Assembly: GCF_042662125.1 (NCBI RefSeq)
Contig: NZ_JBHSXL010000008.1
Span: 62,001-126,000, forward strand
Direction of reading: 5' to 3'
DNA: 64,000 nt
From: Halopenitus salinus
Lineage (GTDB): Archaea; Halobacteriota; Halobacteria; Halobacteriales; Haloferacaceae
This document shows positions 46,915 through 54,441 of the stretch, piece after piece; the stretch's first letter is position 1; each line of letters begins with the position of its first letter. Made by a program: the position numbers and the translations under genes. A model generated the notes under the pieces. The model had not been told where the DNA came from and did no database searches. It was given only the letters and a program-made list of their open reading frames with translations.

Positions 46915-47523
46915 ATGCGCGCGTTCTTCGCGATCGATCTTCCGGACGAGCTGGCCGACGGGATCTCGGACGTGCAAGACGGCCTTCGGGGTGCGGCGGG
47001 GTTACGATTCACGGATCCCGAACAGGCGCACGTGACGCTCGCGTTCCTCGGCGACGTGCCGGAGGAAACAACGGGGACGGAAACCGGCGCGAGCGACGAG
47101 CCGACCCCGAAGGGCGACGTCGACGCCGCGATCGAGGCCGGGCGTCGAGCGGTCGAGGAGGCGGACGTCGAGCCGTTCACGGTGGGGGTGGGCGGGCTCG
47201 GCGTCTTCCCGTCGATGGAGTACATCAGCGTCGTCTGGGCCGGAGTCGACGATGGGGCCGCCGAGCTGGCGCGGCTCCACGAGACGCTCGAGGAGCGAAC
47301 CGCGGCGCTCGGCTACGAGCCGGACGACCACGAGTTCACCCCGCACGTCACCCTGGCGCGGATGAACGACGCGCGTGGGAAGGACCTGGTCCAGCGGGTC
47401 GTCCGAGAGCGCGATCCCGACGTCGGGACGTTCACCGCGGAGGCGGTGCGGCTGAAGCGGTCGCGACTCACGTCCGACGGGCCCGTCTACGAGACGGTCG
47501 AGTCGTTCCCGCTTTCGGGGTGA
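46915..47523 (+). CDS. thpR: RNA 2',3'-cyclic phosphodiesterase (LigT/ThpR)
   Basis: A 2H phosphoesterase acting on 2',3'-cyclic phosphate ends of RNA. The two HxT motifs are H39-V-T41 and H144-V-T146. Of 202 residues, a polar stretch at about 50-70 (ETTGTETGASDEPTPKGD) appears to be a haloarchaeal insertion that makes it longer than the usual ~185 residues. Confidence 0.93.
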   Translation: MRAFFAIDLPDELADGISDVQDGLRGAAGLRFTDPEQAHVTLAFLGDVPEETTGTETGASDEPTPKGDVDAAIEAGRRAVEEADVEPFTVGVGGLGVFPSMEYISVVWAGVDDGAAELARLHETLEERTAALGYEPDDHEFTPHVTLARMNDARGKDLVQRVVRERDPDVGTFTAEAVRLKRSRLTSDGPVYETVESFPLSG

Positions 47524-47582
47524 CCGATCCTCGCTGACGGGACATCGACTCCCGCTCTCCGGGTGATCCCCCTGCTCTCGAT

Positions 47583-47630
47583 CCGTGATATCACGGGACA
47601 CGAACGCCGCGCTCGATGAAAAAGGATTAA
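47583..47630 (+). promoter_or_regulatory. serA promoter with upstream palindrome
   Basis: ATTAA (47626-47630) is 25 nt before the ATG at 47656. A perfect 14-bp palindrome CCGTGATATCACGG (47583-47596) lies about 30 bp further upstream, a position suited to an activator or a DNA-looping regulator. It is not repeated at other promoters in the window. Confidence 0.5.
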
Positions 47631-47655
47631 CCACGACCCGAGGAGTTCTACACGT

Positions 47656-49263
47656 ATGAACGTCCTCGTGACGGATCCGATCGCGGACGCGGGCCTCGAT
47701 CGACTCCGGGAGGCGGGCTATGAGGTACAGACGGCCTACGACGTCGACGGCGGCGAGGAGCTGTACGAGGCCATCGCCGACGCGAACGCGCTGATCGTTC
47801 GGTCCGGCACCGAGGTCACCCGCGAGGTCTTCGAGGCCGCGGAGGAGCTCGTCATCGTCGGGCGCGCGGGCATCGGCGTCGACAACATCGACATCGAGGC
47901 CGCGACCGATCACGGCGTCATCGTCGCCAACGCCCCGGAGGGGAACGTCCGGGCCGCCGCCGAACACACCGTGGCGATGACCTTCGCGGTCGCACGCTCC
48001 ATCCCGCAGGCCCACGGCCGGCTGAAGGGCGGCGAGTGGGCGAAAGGCGAGTACCTCGGCGCGGAGGTCAACAACAAGACGCTCACCATCGTCGGGCTCG
48101 GCCGCGTCGGCCAGGAGGTCGCAAAGCGTCTCGACTCGCTCGGGATGGATCTCGTCGTCTACGACCCCTACATCTCCGAGGAGCGCGCGGACCGCCTCGG
48201 CGCCGAGCTGGTCGAGGACCTCCACGACGCGCTGGCCCGCGGCGACTTCGCGACGGTCCACACCCCGCTTTTGCCCGAGACCGAGGGCATGATCGGCGAG
48301 GAGGAGCTCGCCCAGCTCGAGGGAGGGTACCTCATCAACTGCGCCCGCGGCGGGATCGTCGACGAGGACGCCCTCGCGGTCGCGGTCTCGGACGGGACGC
48401 TCGCCGGCGCCGCGCTCGACTCGTTCGCGAGCGAGCCGCTTCCGGAGGACTCGCCGCTTTTGGACGTCGACGACGTCGTCTTGACCCCGCACCTCGGCGC
48501 CTCGACCGAGGCCGCCCAGGAGAACGTCGCGACCGACACCGCGGACGCCGTGATCGCGGCGTTCAACGACGAGCCGGTGCTCAACGCGCTGAACGCACCT
48601 TCTGTCGACGAGACCGCCTTCCCGCGCATCGAGCCGTACATCGACCTCGCGGAGACGGCCGGCAAGGTCGCAGCACAGCTGCTCGACCAGCGCATCGAGT
48701 CGGTCGAGGTGACCTACGAGGGTGACATCGCCGCCGAGGAGGTCGACCTCGTGACCGCCTCCGCGTTGAAGGGCGTCTTCGAGCCCCTCGAGTGGCAGGT
48801 CAACGCGGTCAACGCGCCACAGCTCGCCGAGGACCGCGGAATCGACGTCGTGGAGTCGAAGACGCGCCAGAGCGAGGACTTCCAGAGCCTCGTCCGCGTC
48901 ACCGTGGCCGACGGCGACGAGGAGCTGTCCGTCGAGGGGACGCTCTTCGCCGGCGACGACCCGCGGATCGTTCGCATCGACGGCTATCGCGTCGACGCCG
49001 TCCCGTACGGCCACATGCTCGTCGCGCGAAACTACGACGAGCCGGGCGTGATCGGCCTCATCGGGACCGTCCTCGGCGACCACGACGTGAACATCGCCGG
49101 GATGTTCAACGCCCGCGAGGTGTACGGCGGCGAGGCGATCACCGTCTACAACCTCGACCAGGACGTCCCCGACGCGGCCGTCGAGGACCTCCTCGCGGAC
49201 GACCGGATCATCGAGGTCACGGAGATCACCCTCGACGAGGCGAACGGTCGCGAGCAGGAGTAG
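47656..49263 (+). CDS. serA: D-3-phosphoglycerate dehydrogenase
   Basis: First step of serine synthesis. The 535-residue long-form enzyme has a catalytic/NAD domain (VGRAGIGVDNIDIEAATDHGVIVANAP; VGLGRVGQEVAKRL; NCARGGIVDEDAL; catalytic His in LTPHLGAS), an intervening allosteric substrate-binding domain and a C-terminal ACT domain (DEPGVIGLIGTVLGDHDVNIAGMFNAR) for serine feedback. Confidence 0.96.
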   Translation: MNVLVTDPIADAGLDRLREAGYEVQTAYDVDGGEELYEAIADANALIVRSGTEVTREVFEAAEELVIVGRAGIGVDNIDIEAATDHGVIVANAPEGNVRAAAEHTVAMTFAVARSIPQAHGRLKGGEWAKGEYLGAEVNNKTLTIVGLGRVGQEVAKRLDSLGMDLVVYDPYISEERADRLGAELVEDLHDALARGDFATVHTPLLPETEGMIGEEELAQLEGGYLINCARGGIVDEDALAVAVSDGTLAGAALDSFASEPLPEDSPLLDVDDVVLTPHLGASTEAAQENVATDTADAVIAAFNDEPVLNALNAPSVDETAFPRIEPYIDLAETAGKVAAQLLDQRIESVEVTYEGDIAAEEVDLVTASALKGVFEPLEWQVNAVNAPQLAEDRGIDVVESKTRQSEDFQSLVRVTVADGDEELSVEGTLFAGDDPRIVRIDGYRVDAVPYGHMLVARNYDEPGVIGLIGTVLGDHDVNIAGMFNAREVYGGEAITVYNLDQDVPDAAVEDLLADDRIIEVTEITLDEANGREQE

Positions 49264-49362
49264 GCGAAAGCGTCGTGTGGCCGGATCCGTGACGGTTCGG
49301 CCGAGCGATCCGCAGTCGCTGACCCGATCGAGAGCGGCGCCCGTCCGACGCGGCGATCAGCC

Positions 49363-50640
49363 TTACAACAGTTCGAGCACCGCGTCGACGTCGTTGGCCA
49401 CGGGTTCCGGGTCGTTTCCGGCCTCGTAGGCCGCATCGGGGTCCTTCAGCAGGTGGCCGGTGGTGAGACAGACGACGTCCTCGTCGTCGTCGACGACGCC
49501 CTCGCGGCGGAGCTTCCGGAGTCCGGCGACGCTGGCCGCGGAGGCGGGTTCGACGCCGACGCCCTCGTTCGCGAGCGCGCGCTGGGCGTCGGTGATCTCC
49601 TCGTCCGCGACGGCGACGGCGGTGCCGTCGGTGTTTCGGATCCCGGGCAGCGCCTTCGGGGCGTTGACGGGGTTGCCGATCCGGATGGCGGTCGCGCGGG
49701 TCTCGACGTCCTCCCAGCGGCGAATCGAGTCGGCCCCATTCTCGATCGCCTCGACCATCGGCGCGGCGCCGGCGGCCTGTACCCCCGTGAGCTTCGGGAC
49801 GTCCTCGACCGCGAGCGCGCCCGACTGAACGAGCTCGCGGAAGGCCTTGTACAACGCCGCGGTGTTGCCGGCGTTGCCGACCGGCAGGACGATCCGGTCG
49901 GGAAAGGTCCCGTGATCGGCGTGGAACGCCTCGAGGATCTCGAAGCCGATCGTCTTCTGGCCCTCCAGCCGGAAGGGGTTGAGCGAGTTGAGCAGGTAGG
50001 CCTCGCCGCGGGCGGCCAGCTCCTGAACGATGTCGAGGCAGGCGTCGAAGTTGCCGTCGACCTCGAGGATGCGGGCGCCGTGGAGGCTCGCCTGGGCGAT
50101 CTTGCCGGCCGCGACCTTGCCCGACGGGAGGAGCACGAGCGTCTCGAGGTCGGCCCGGCCGCCGTAGGCGGCGAGCGCGGCCGAGGTGTTCCCCGTCGAG
50201 GCGCACGCGAGCGCGTCCACGCCGAGCTCCTCGGCGACGCGAACGCCGACGGTCATCCCCCGGTCCTTGAACGAGCCGGTCGGGTTCATCCCCTCGTGTT
50301 TGATCCGGAGGGTCGAGACGCCGACGTCGGCCTCCAGGCGCGGAACCTCGTGCAGCGGCGTGTCGCCCTCCGGCAGCGTGACGCCGGACTCGAAGGGAAG
50401 CCCCTCGCGGTACCGCCAGACGCCGCGGTCCGGTCCGTCGGTCGACGCTCCGGAGCCGAACTCCTCGAAGGTCGGAGGGTTCTCGTAGCGGACCTCGAGG
50501 AGGCCGTCGCAGTCGTCGCAGGTGTATCGGACGTCCTCGAAGGGGGCGAACGTCGAGCCGCACGCGATGCAGGCGAGCCACACCCCGTCGTCGGCGCAGG
50601 CCGGCGCGGACGGCGCGGGGGCGTCGATGTCGAGCGTCAT
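49363..50640 (-). CDS. thrC: Threonine synthase
   Basis: Converts phosphohomoserine to threonine with PLP. The 425-residue protein carries the PLP lysine K125 in NPTGSFKDRG, the phosphate loop region VGNAGNTAALYKAF and an N-terminal zinc-ribbon (C24, C27, C41, C44) common in archaeal ThrC. It faces serA tail to tail. Confidence 0.95.
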   Translation of the reverse strand: MTLDIDAPAPSAPACADDGVWLACIACGSTFAPFEDVRYTCDDCDGLLEVRYENPPTFEEFGSGASTDGPDRGVWRYREGLPFESGVTLPEGDTPLHEVPRLEADVGVSTLRIKHEGMNPTGSFKDRGMTVGVRVAEELGVDALACASTGNTSAALAAYGGRADLETLVLLPSGKVAAGKIAQASLHGARILEVDGNFDACLDIVQELAARGEAYLLNSLNPFRLEGQKTIGFEILEAFHADHGTFPDRIVLPVGNAGNTAALYKAFRELVQSGALAVEDVPKLTGVQAAGAAPMVEAIENGADSIRRWEDVETRATAIRIGNPVNAPKALPGIRNTDGTAVAVADEEITDAQRALANEGVGVEPASAASVAGLRKLRREGVVDDDEDVVCLTTGHLLKDPDAAYEAGNDPEPVANDVDAVLELL

Positions 50641-50745
50641 CGTTCGAGAGTTACGGCCCCAACCTAAAAGGTGGGCGGTCCGGGCGGGAGCCGTGCCACC
50701 CGTTCGGACACGCGTCGGGCGGTCCGTCCGGATGCGCGTCGGGAA

Positions 50746-51432
50746 TCACGTCGTCGTCGACTTCGATTCGTCCTCGGTCTCGGGGAGCTCGACGCCCTCG
50801 GCGGCCTCCAGGTTGGCCGTCTCCTTTTCGGTCGCGACGTGCCAGCGGTCGACGGTCGATTCGTACTCGGCGAGGATCTCCGAGACCTCCGCCTTCAGCT
50901 CGTCGTCGTTGACGTTCACCTCGAAGACGAACTCCTCGTCGGCGTCGCCGCGGCCGACCCGCTGGATGTTGGCGCTTATCAGCTCGTTGTCGAAGTAGTA
51001 GGGCGCGAGCTGGGTCATCACGTTGCGGTAGACCGTGTCCTCCACCTTCCGCAGGGCCTTGCGACCCGCGGAGTCCGCGGCACGGGCGACGTGTCCGATC
51101 GACTCGCCCCACCGATCGAGCGCGGCCTCGTTGTCGCCCTCCTCGACCTTCTCGTAGGACTCAGAGAGCTTCTCGCCGGCGGTCTGCATGTCCTCGCCCG
51201 CGGTCTTGCCGGCCTTTTCGCCCTCGCCCTCGTCGACGGAGGCCTGTCTTGCGGTCTTCTCCGAGACGTCCTCGTCGATGCGCTCGTGTGAGCGGGGTCG
51301 CCACTCGTCCCACTCGTGGAAGGCGTCGTTGTTCACCCCGGCCTCCCGCAGCGCCTGGGTGATCTTCTCGCCGTGTTCGACCATCTTCCCCCAGTCCCCG
51401 CGCACCTTGAACCCGGAGATGCTCTCTTCCAT
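50746..51432 (-). CDS. Haloarchaeal protein (DUF5828-like)
   Basis: A 228-residue acidic protein I associate from memory with DUF5828; function unknown. It has a compact N-terminus (MEESISGFKVRGDWGKMVEHGEKITQALREAGVNN), a charged helical centre likely to form a coiled coil (EGEKAGKTAGEDMQTAGEKLSESYEKVEEGD), and a C-terminal part with YYFDNELISANIQRVGRGD. The start at 51432 lies downstream of a TTTAGG box; the extension to 51531 is not protein-like. Confidence 0.82.
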   Translation of the reverse strand: MEESISGFKVRGDWGKMVEHGEKITQALREAGVNNDAFHEWDEWRPRSHERIDEDVSEKTARQASVDEGEGEKAGKTAGEDMQTAGEKLSESYEKVEEGDNEAALDRWGESIGHVARAADSAGRKALRKVEDTVYRNVMTQLAPYYFDNELISANIQRVGRGDADEEFVFEVNVNDDELKAEVSEILAEYESTVDRWHVATEKETANLEAAEGVELPETEDESKSTTT

Positions 51433-51569
51433 CGGTTGCCCGAGTGGTAGGACGCGAGCCCCTAAAGGCCCTCCGGCACCCGTCGTGTCGAAGCAGCTCC
51501 GAGACCCGTCGCGTCGAACCCCCTCCCGCACCCGTCGCGTTTTTGTTCGCGGCGGACAACGGGAGGGCC

Positions 51570-51956
51570 ATGGGCTACCGCGTCGTCGACCCCGAGGAGA
51601 TCGAACCCGCGCCGGATCGACCCTGCGAGCTGCGCCGGCTGAGCGAGGCGGCCGGCCTCGACCGGATGGCGATCAACCGCTATCGGGCGGCGCCTGGCGA
51701 ACAGATCCCGCTCGCCTACCACTACCACGACGAACAGGAGGAGGCCTTCTACGTGTGCTCGGGGACCATGCACGTCGAGACGCCCGAGGGGACGATCGAA
51801 GTCCCGGCGGGCGGGCTGTTCGCCGTCGATCCCGGCGAGCCGCAGCGGGCGTACAATCCGGAGAACGAGGACGAGGATCTGACCGTGATCGCCGTGGGAG
51901 CCCCGCCCGTCGACGGCGACGCACACGCCTACGAACCCGCGGAGGACGGGACATAG
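51570..51956 (+). CDS. Cupin-domain protein
   Basis: A 128-residue single cupin. Motif 1 HYHDEQEEAFYVCSG gives metal ligands H51, H53 and E57; motif 2 is PGEPQRAYNPENE, where the usual His is replaced by Gln/Arg-type residues, so the metal site may be incomplete. Substrate unknown. TTTTTG (51540-51545) is 24 nt upstream of the ATG and decides the start. Confidence 0.88.
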   Translation: MGYRVVDPEEIEPAPDRPCELRRLSEAAGLDRMAINRYRAAPGEQIPLAYHYHDEQEEAFYVCSGTMHVETPEGTIEVPAGGLFAVDPGEPQRAYNPENEDEDLTVIAVGAPPVDGDAHAYEPAEDGT

Positions 51957-51994
51957 CGGGGAGCCGGAGCGTGACGAACCGGGGCGGTACCGTT

Positions 51995-52159
51995 CTACGC
52001 GCCGTTTCCGTTTCCGCCGTTTCCGTCGGCGTCGTCGGTATCCGTGAGCGCGTGCGCCTCGTCGTCCATCGCGTCCCACACGAACCACAACATCGCGAGC
52101 GTCATCGCCGCGACCGCGATCCCCGCGGCGATCGCGACCGCCGTAATGGGTGCCACCAT
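51995..52159 (-). CDS. Small single-span membrane protein
   Basis: A 54-residue protein: one hydrophobic helix (VAIAAGIAVAAMTLAMLWFVWDAM, residues 8-31) followed by an acidic, Gly/Asn-rich tail (DGNGGNGNGA). A TTTATG box lies 20 nt upstream of the ATG, which supports a real transcript and argues against the longer frame extending to 52300. Function unknown. Confidence 0.68.
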   Translation of the reverse strand: MVAPITAVAIAAGIAVAAMTLAMLWFVWDAMDDEAHALTDTDDADGNGGNGNGA

Positions 52160-52242
52160 GTCGGGGAGTCCACCGCCTTCATAAATCAACGTGTCGTCTT
52201 CGATCGGGAGGGTTCTTGCCGATCGGGTCCGAGGATCCCCCA

Positions 52243-53298
52243 ATGAGCGTCTACGAGCTGTGCAAGCCGGCGCTTTTCGCGCTGCCGCCGGAGACCGCAC
52301 ACCGCCTCACCCACCGGCTGTTGCGGGGTATCCAGGGAACGCCCGCGACCGACCTCCTCGCGCGCCGGTACGTCCGCGAGGACCCGCGCCTGCGGACGGA
52401 GGCGTTCGGACTCGAGTTCCCGAATCCCGTCGGGGTCGCCGCGGGGTTCGACAAGAACGCGGAAATCCCCCGCGCGCTCGCCGCGTTGGGGTTCGGACAC
52501 GTCGAGGTCGGCGGGGTCACGGCGGAGGCCCAGCCCGGAAACCCCCGCCCGCGGATGTTCCGGCTGCGCGAGGACCGCGCGCTGATCAACCGGATGGGGT
52601 TCAACAACCAGGGAGCGGATCGGGTGGGAGCACGCCTCGATTCCGAACCCCTGCCGGACGTTCCGGTCGGTATCAACGTCGGGAAGTCGAAGTCCACGCC
52701 GCTTTCGGAGGCCCCGGACGACTACCTGTACACCTACGAGCGCGTCGCCGACGCCGGCGACTACTTCGTCGTGAACGTCTCGAGTCCCAACACGCCCGGG
52801 CTCCGCTCGCTGCAGGACCGCGACGCGCTGGAGTCGATCCTCGGAACGCTCGCGGACGCGGGCGCCGAACCGCTTTTGGTGAAGCTCTCTCCGGACCTGC
52901 CGCGGCCGGCGATCGAGGAGGCGCTCGGCGTCGTCGACGAGTTGGACCTCGACGGCGTCATCGCCACGAACACGACGACGGAGCGGCCGGACTCGCTCGA
53001 GAGCCCCCAGCGAGCCGAACGCGGGGGGCTCTCCGGCGAGCCGATAGAGGAGACCGCGACCGATCTGGTTCGATTCATCGCGGAGCGCACGGACGTTCCG
53101 GTCGTCGGCGTCGGGGGCGTCGACGACGCCTACGGGGCCTACGCCAAGATCCGCGCCGGCGCGTCGATCGTCCAGCTGTACACGGGACTCGTCTATCGCG
53201 GGCCGAGCGTCGCCCGCGAGATCAACGAGGGACTCCTCGACCTCCTCGAGCGCGACGGGTTCGAGTCGGTCGAGGAGGCCGTCGGCGCGGACCTGTAG
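52243..53298 (+). CDS. pyrD: Dihydroorotate dehydrogenase (quinone), class 2
   Basis: Oxidises dihydroorotate to orotate in pyrimidine synthesis, passing electrons to quinone. The 351-residue FMN protein has the class 2 N-terminal helical region (YELCKPALFALPPETAHRLTHRLLRG), GVAAGFDKNAEIPRAL, NRMGFNNQGAD, catalytic Ser in NVSSPNTPGLR, and GVGGVDDAYGAYAKIRAGASIVQLYTGLVYRGP. The start at 52243 is the first codon matching the family; upstream in-frame sequence is not conserved-looking. Confidence 0.95.
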   Translation: MSVYELCKPALFALPPETAHRLTHRLLRGIQGTPATDLLARRYVREDPRLRTEAFGLEFPNPVGVAAGFDKNAEIPRALAALGFGHVEVGGVTAEAQPGNPRPRMFRLREDRALINRMGFNNQGADRVGARLDSEPLPDVPVGINVGKSKSTPLSEAPDDYLYTYERVADAGDYFVVNVSSPNTPGLRSLQDRDALESILGTLADAGAEPLLVKLSPDLPRPAIEEALGVVDELDLDGVIATNTTTERPDSLESPQRAERGGLSGEPIEETATDLVRFIAERTDVPVVGVGGVDDAYGAYAKIRAGASIVQLYTGLVYRGPSVAREINEGLLDLLERDGFESVEEAVGADL

Positions 53299-53421
53299 CC
53301 GCGGCGCGCGAGCGAGGGGTGGTGAACGTCCGACGGCGGGCGGCGAACGATTTCGAAGGGTGAAACGACCGCCGCCCCGCCGGAACCGATAAGACGATCC
53401 TCGCCGATCCTCGAGGAAACC

Positions 53422-54360
53422 GTGCACGTCGATCACACGCTCAGCCACGAGTCCGCGCTGCACACGTCCTGGAACAACGACCACGAGCCGGCGCTTCGGG
53501 TCGAATCCGGCGACGTCGTCACCTTCGAGTGTCTGCCCGACAGCGGCACGCGAATCACGTCGGAGACCGAGTCGGCGGACCTCCCGGAGACCGAGTTCGT
53601 CGGCCACCACCTCACGGGGCCGGTCGCGATCGACGGCGCCGAGCCGGGCGACGTCCTCCAGATCGATCTCCTCGAGATCGAACACGGCGACTGGGGCTAT
53701 ACGCTGATACGGCCGGGCGAGACGGGCAAGGGACTGCTTCCGGAGGCGTTCCCCGACCCCTACATCTACCACTGGGACCTCGGCGAGGAGGTCGCCCCCT
53801 TCGAGGACGGCATCGAGGTCCCGATCGATCCCTTCCCCGGCGTGGTCGGCGTGGCGCCGGCGGCCGACGGGGAGCACTCGACGGGACCGCCGCGACACGT
53901 CGGGGGCAACGTGGACGTCAAGCACCTGACCGCGGGATCGACGGTGTACCTGCCGGTCGCGGTCGAGGACGCGCTCTTCAGCATCGGCGACGGCCACGCC
54001 GCACAGGGCGACGGCGAGGTCTGTGTCAGCGCCATCGAGACGCCGACGACGATCACCGCCCGGGTGACCCGTCGATCCGACCTGGCGATCGACGCCCCGC
54101 AGTTCGAGACGACGGGGCCGTTCACGCCCTCGGGACGCGACGAGCCAACGTACGCGACGACGGGGATCCGCGACGACCTCATGGACGCCACGAAGGACGC
54201 CGTCTCCGCGATGATCGGCCACCTCGTGGAGGGACGGGATCTGACCCGCGAGGAGGCCTACGTCCTCTGTTCGGTCGCCGTCGACCTCAAGATCAACGAG
54301 GTCGTGGACCGACCGAACTGGGTGGTCTCGGCGTATCTGGCCGAGAGCCTCCTCGAGTGA
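53422..54360 (+). CDS. Acetamidase/formamidase-family protein
   Basis: A 312-residue FmdA/AmdA-type amidase. GPVAIDGAEPGDVLQIDLLEIE, GVAPAADGEHSTGPPRHVGGNVDVKHLTAGSTVYLPV and ALFSIGDGHAAQGDGEVCVSAIE are family signatures with the likely metal-binding Asp/His residues. It hydrolyses short-chain amides to ammonia and acid. GTG start at 53422, with GATAAG about 28 nt upstream. No amide transporter is adjacent, although a urea-type importer lies 7 kb away. Confidence 0.9.
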   Translation: MHVDHTLSHESALHTSWNNDHEPALRVESGDVVTFECLPDSGTRITSETESADLPETEFVGHHLTGPVAIDGAEPGDVLQIDLLEIEHGDWGYTLIRPGETGKGLLPEAFPDPYIYHWDLGEEVAPFEDGIEVPIDPFPGVVGVAPAADGEHSTGPPRHVGGNVDVKHLTAGSTVYLPVAVEDALFSIGDGHAAQGDGEVCVSAIETPTTITARVTRRSDLAIDAPQFETTGPFTPSGRDEPTYATTGIRDDLMDATKDAVSAMIGHLVEGRDLTREEAYVLCSVAVDLKINEVVDRPNWVVSAYLAESLLE

Positions 54361-54441
54361 AGGTCGAATGAAGGATCGATCGAGGGGTCGACGGAAGCAG
54401 CGACCGTGGTCGCGAGAACGAATCGTCGCGAGAACGCGCGC

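Noticed and set aside
47002..49083. 693-codon frame antisense to thpR and serA
   Set aside because: Same shadow pattern, and both sense genes are well supported.
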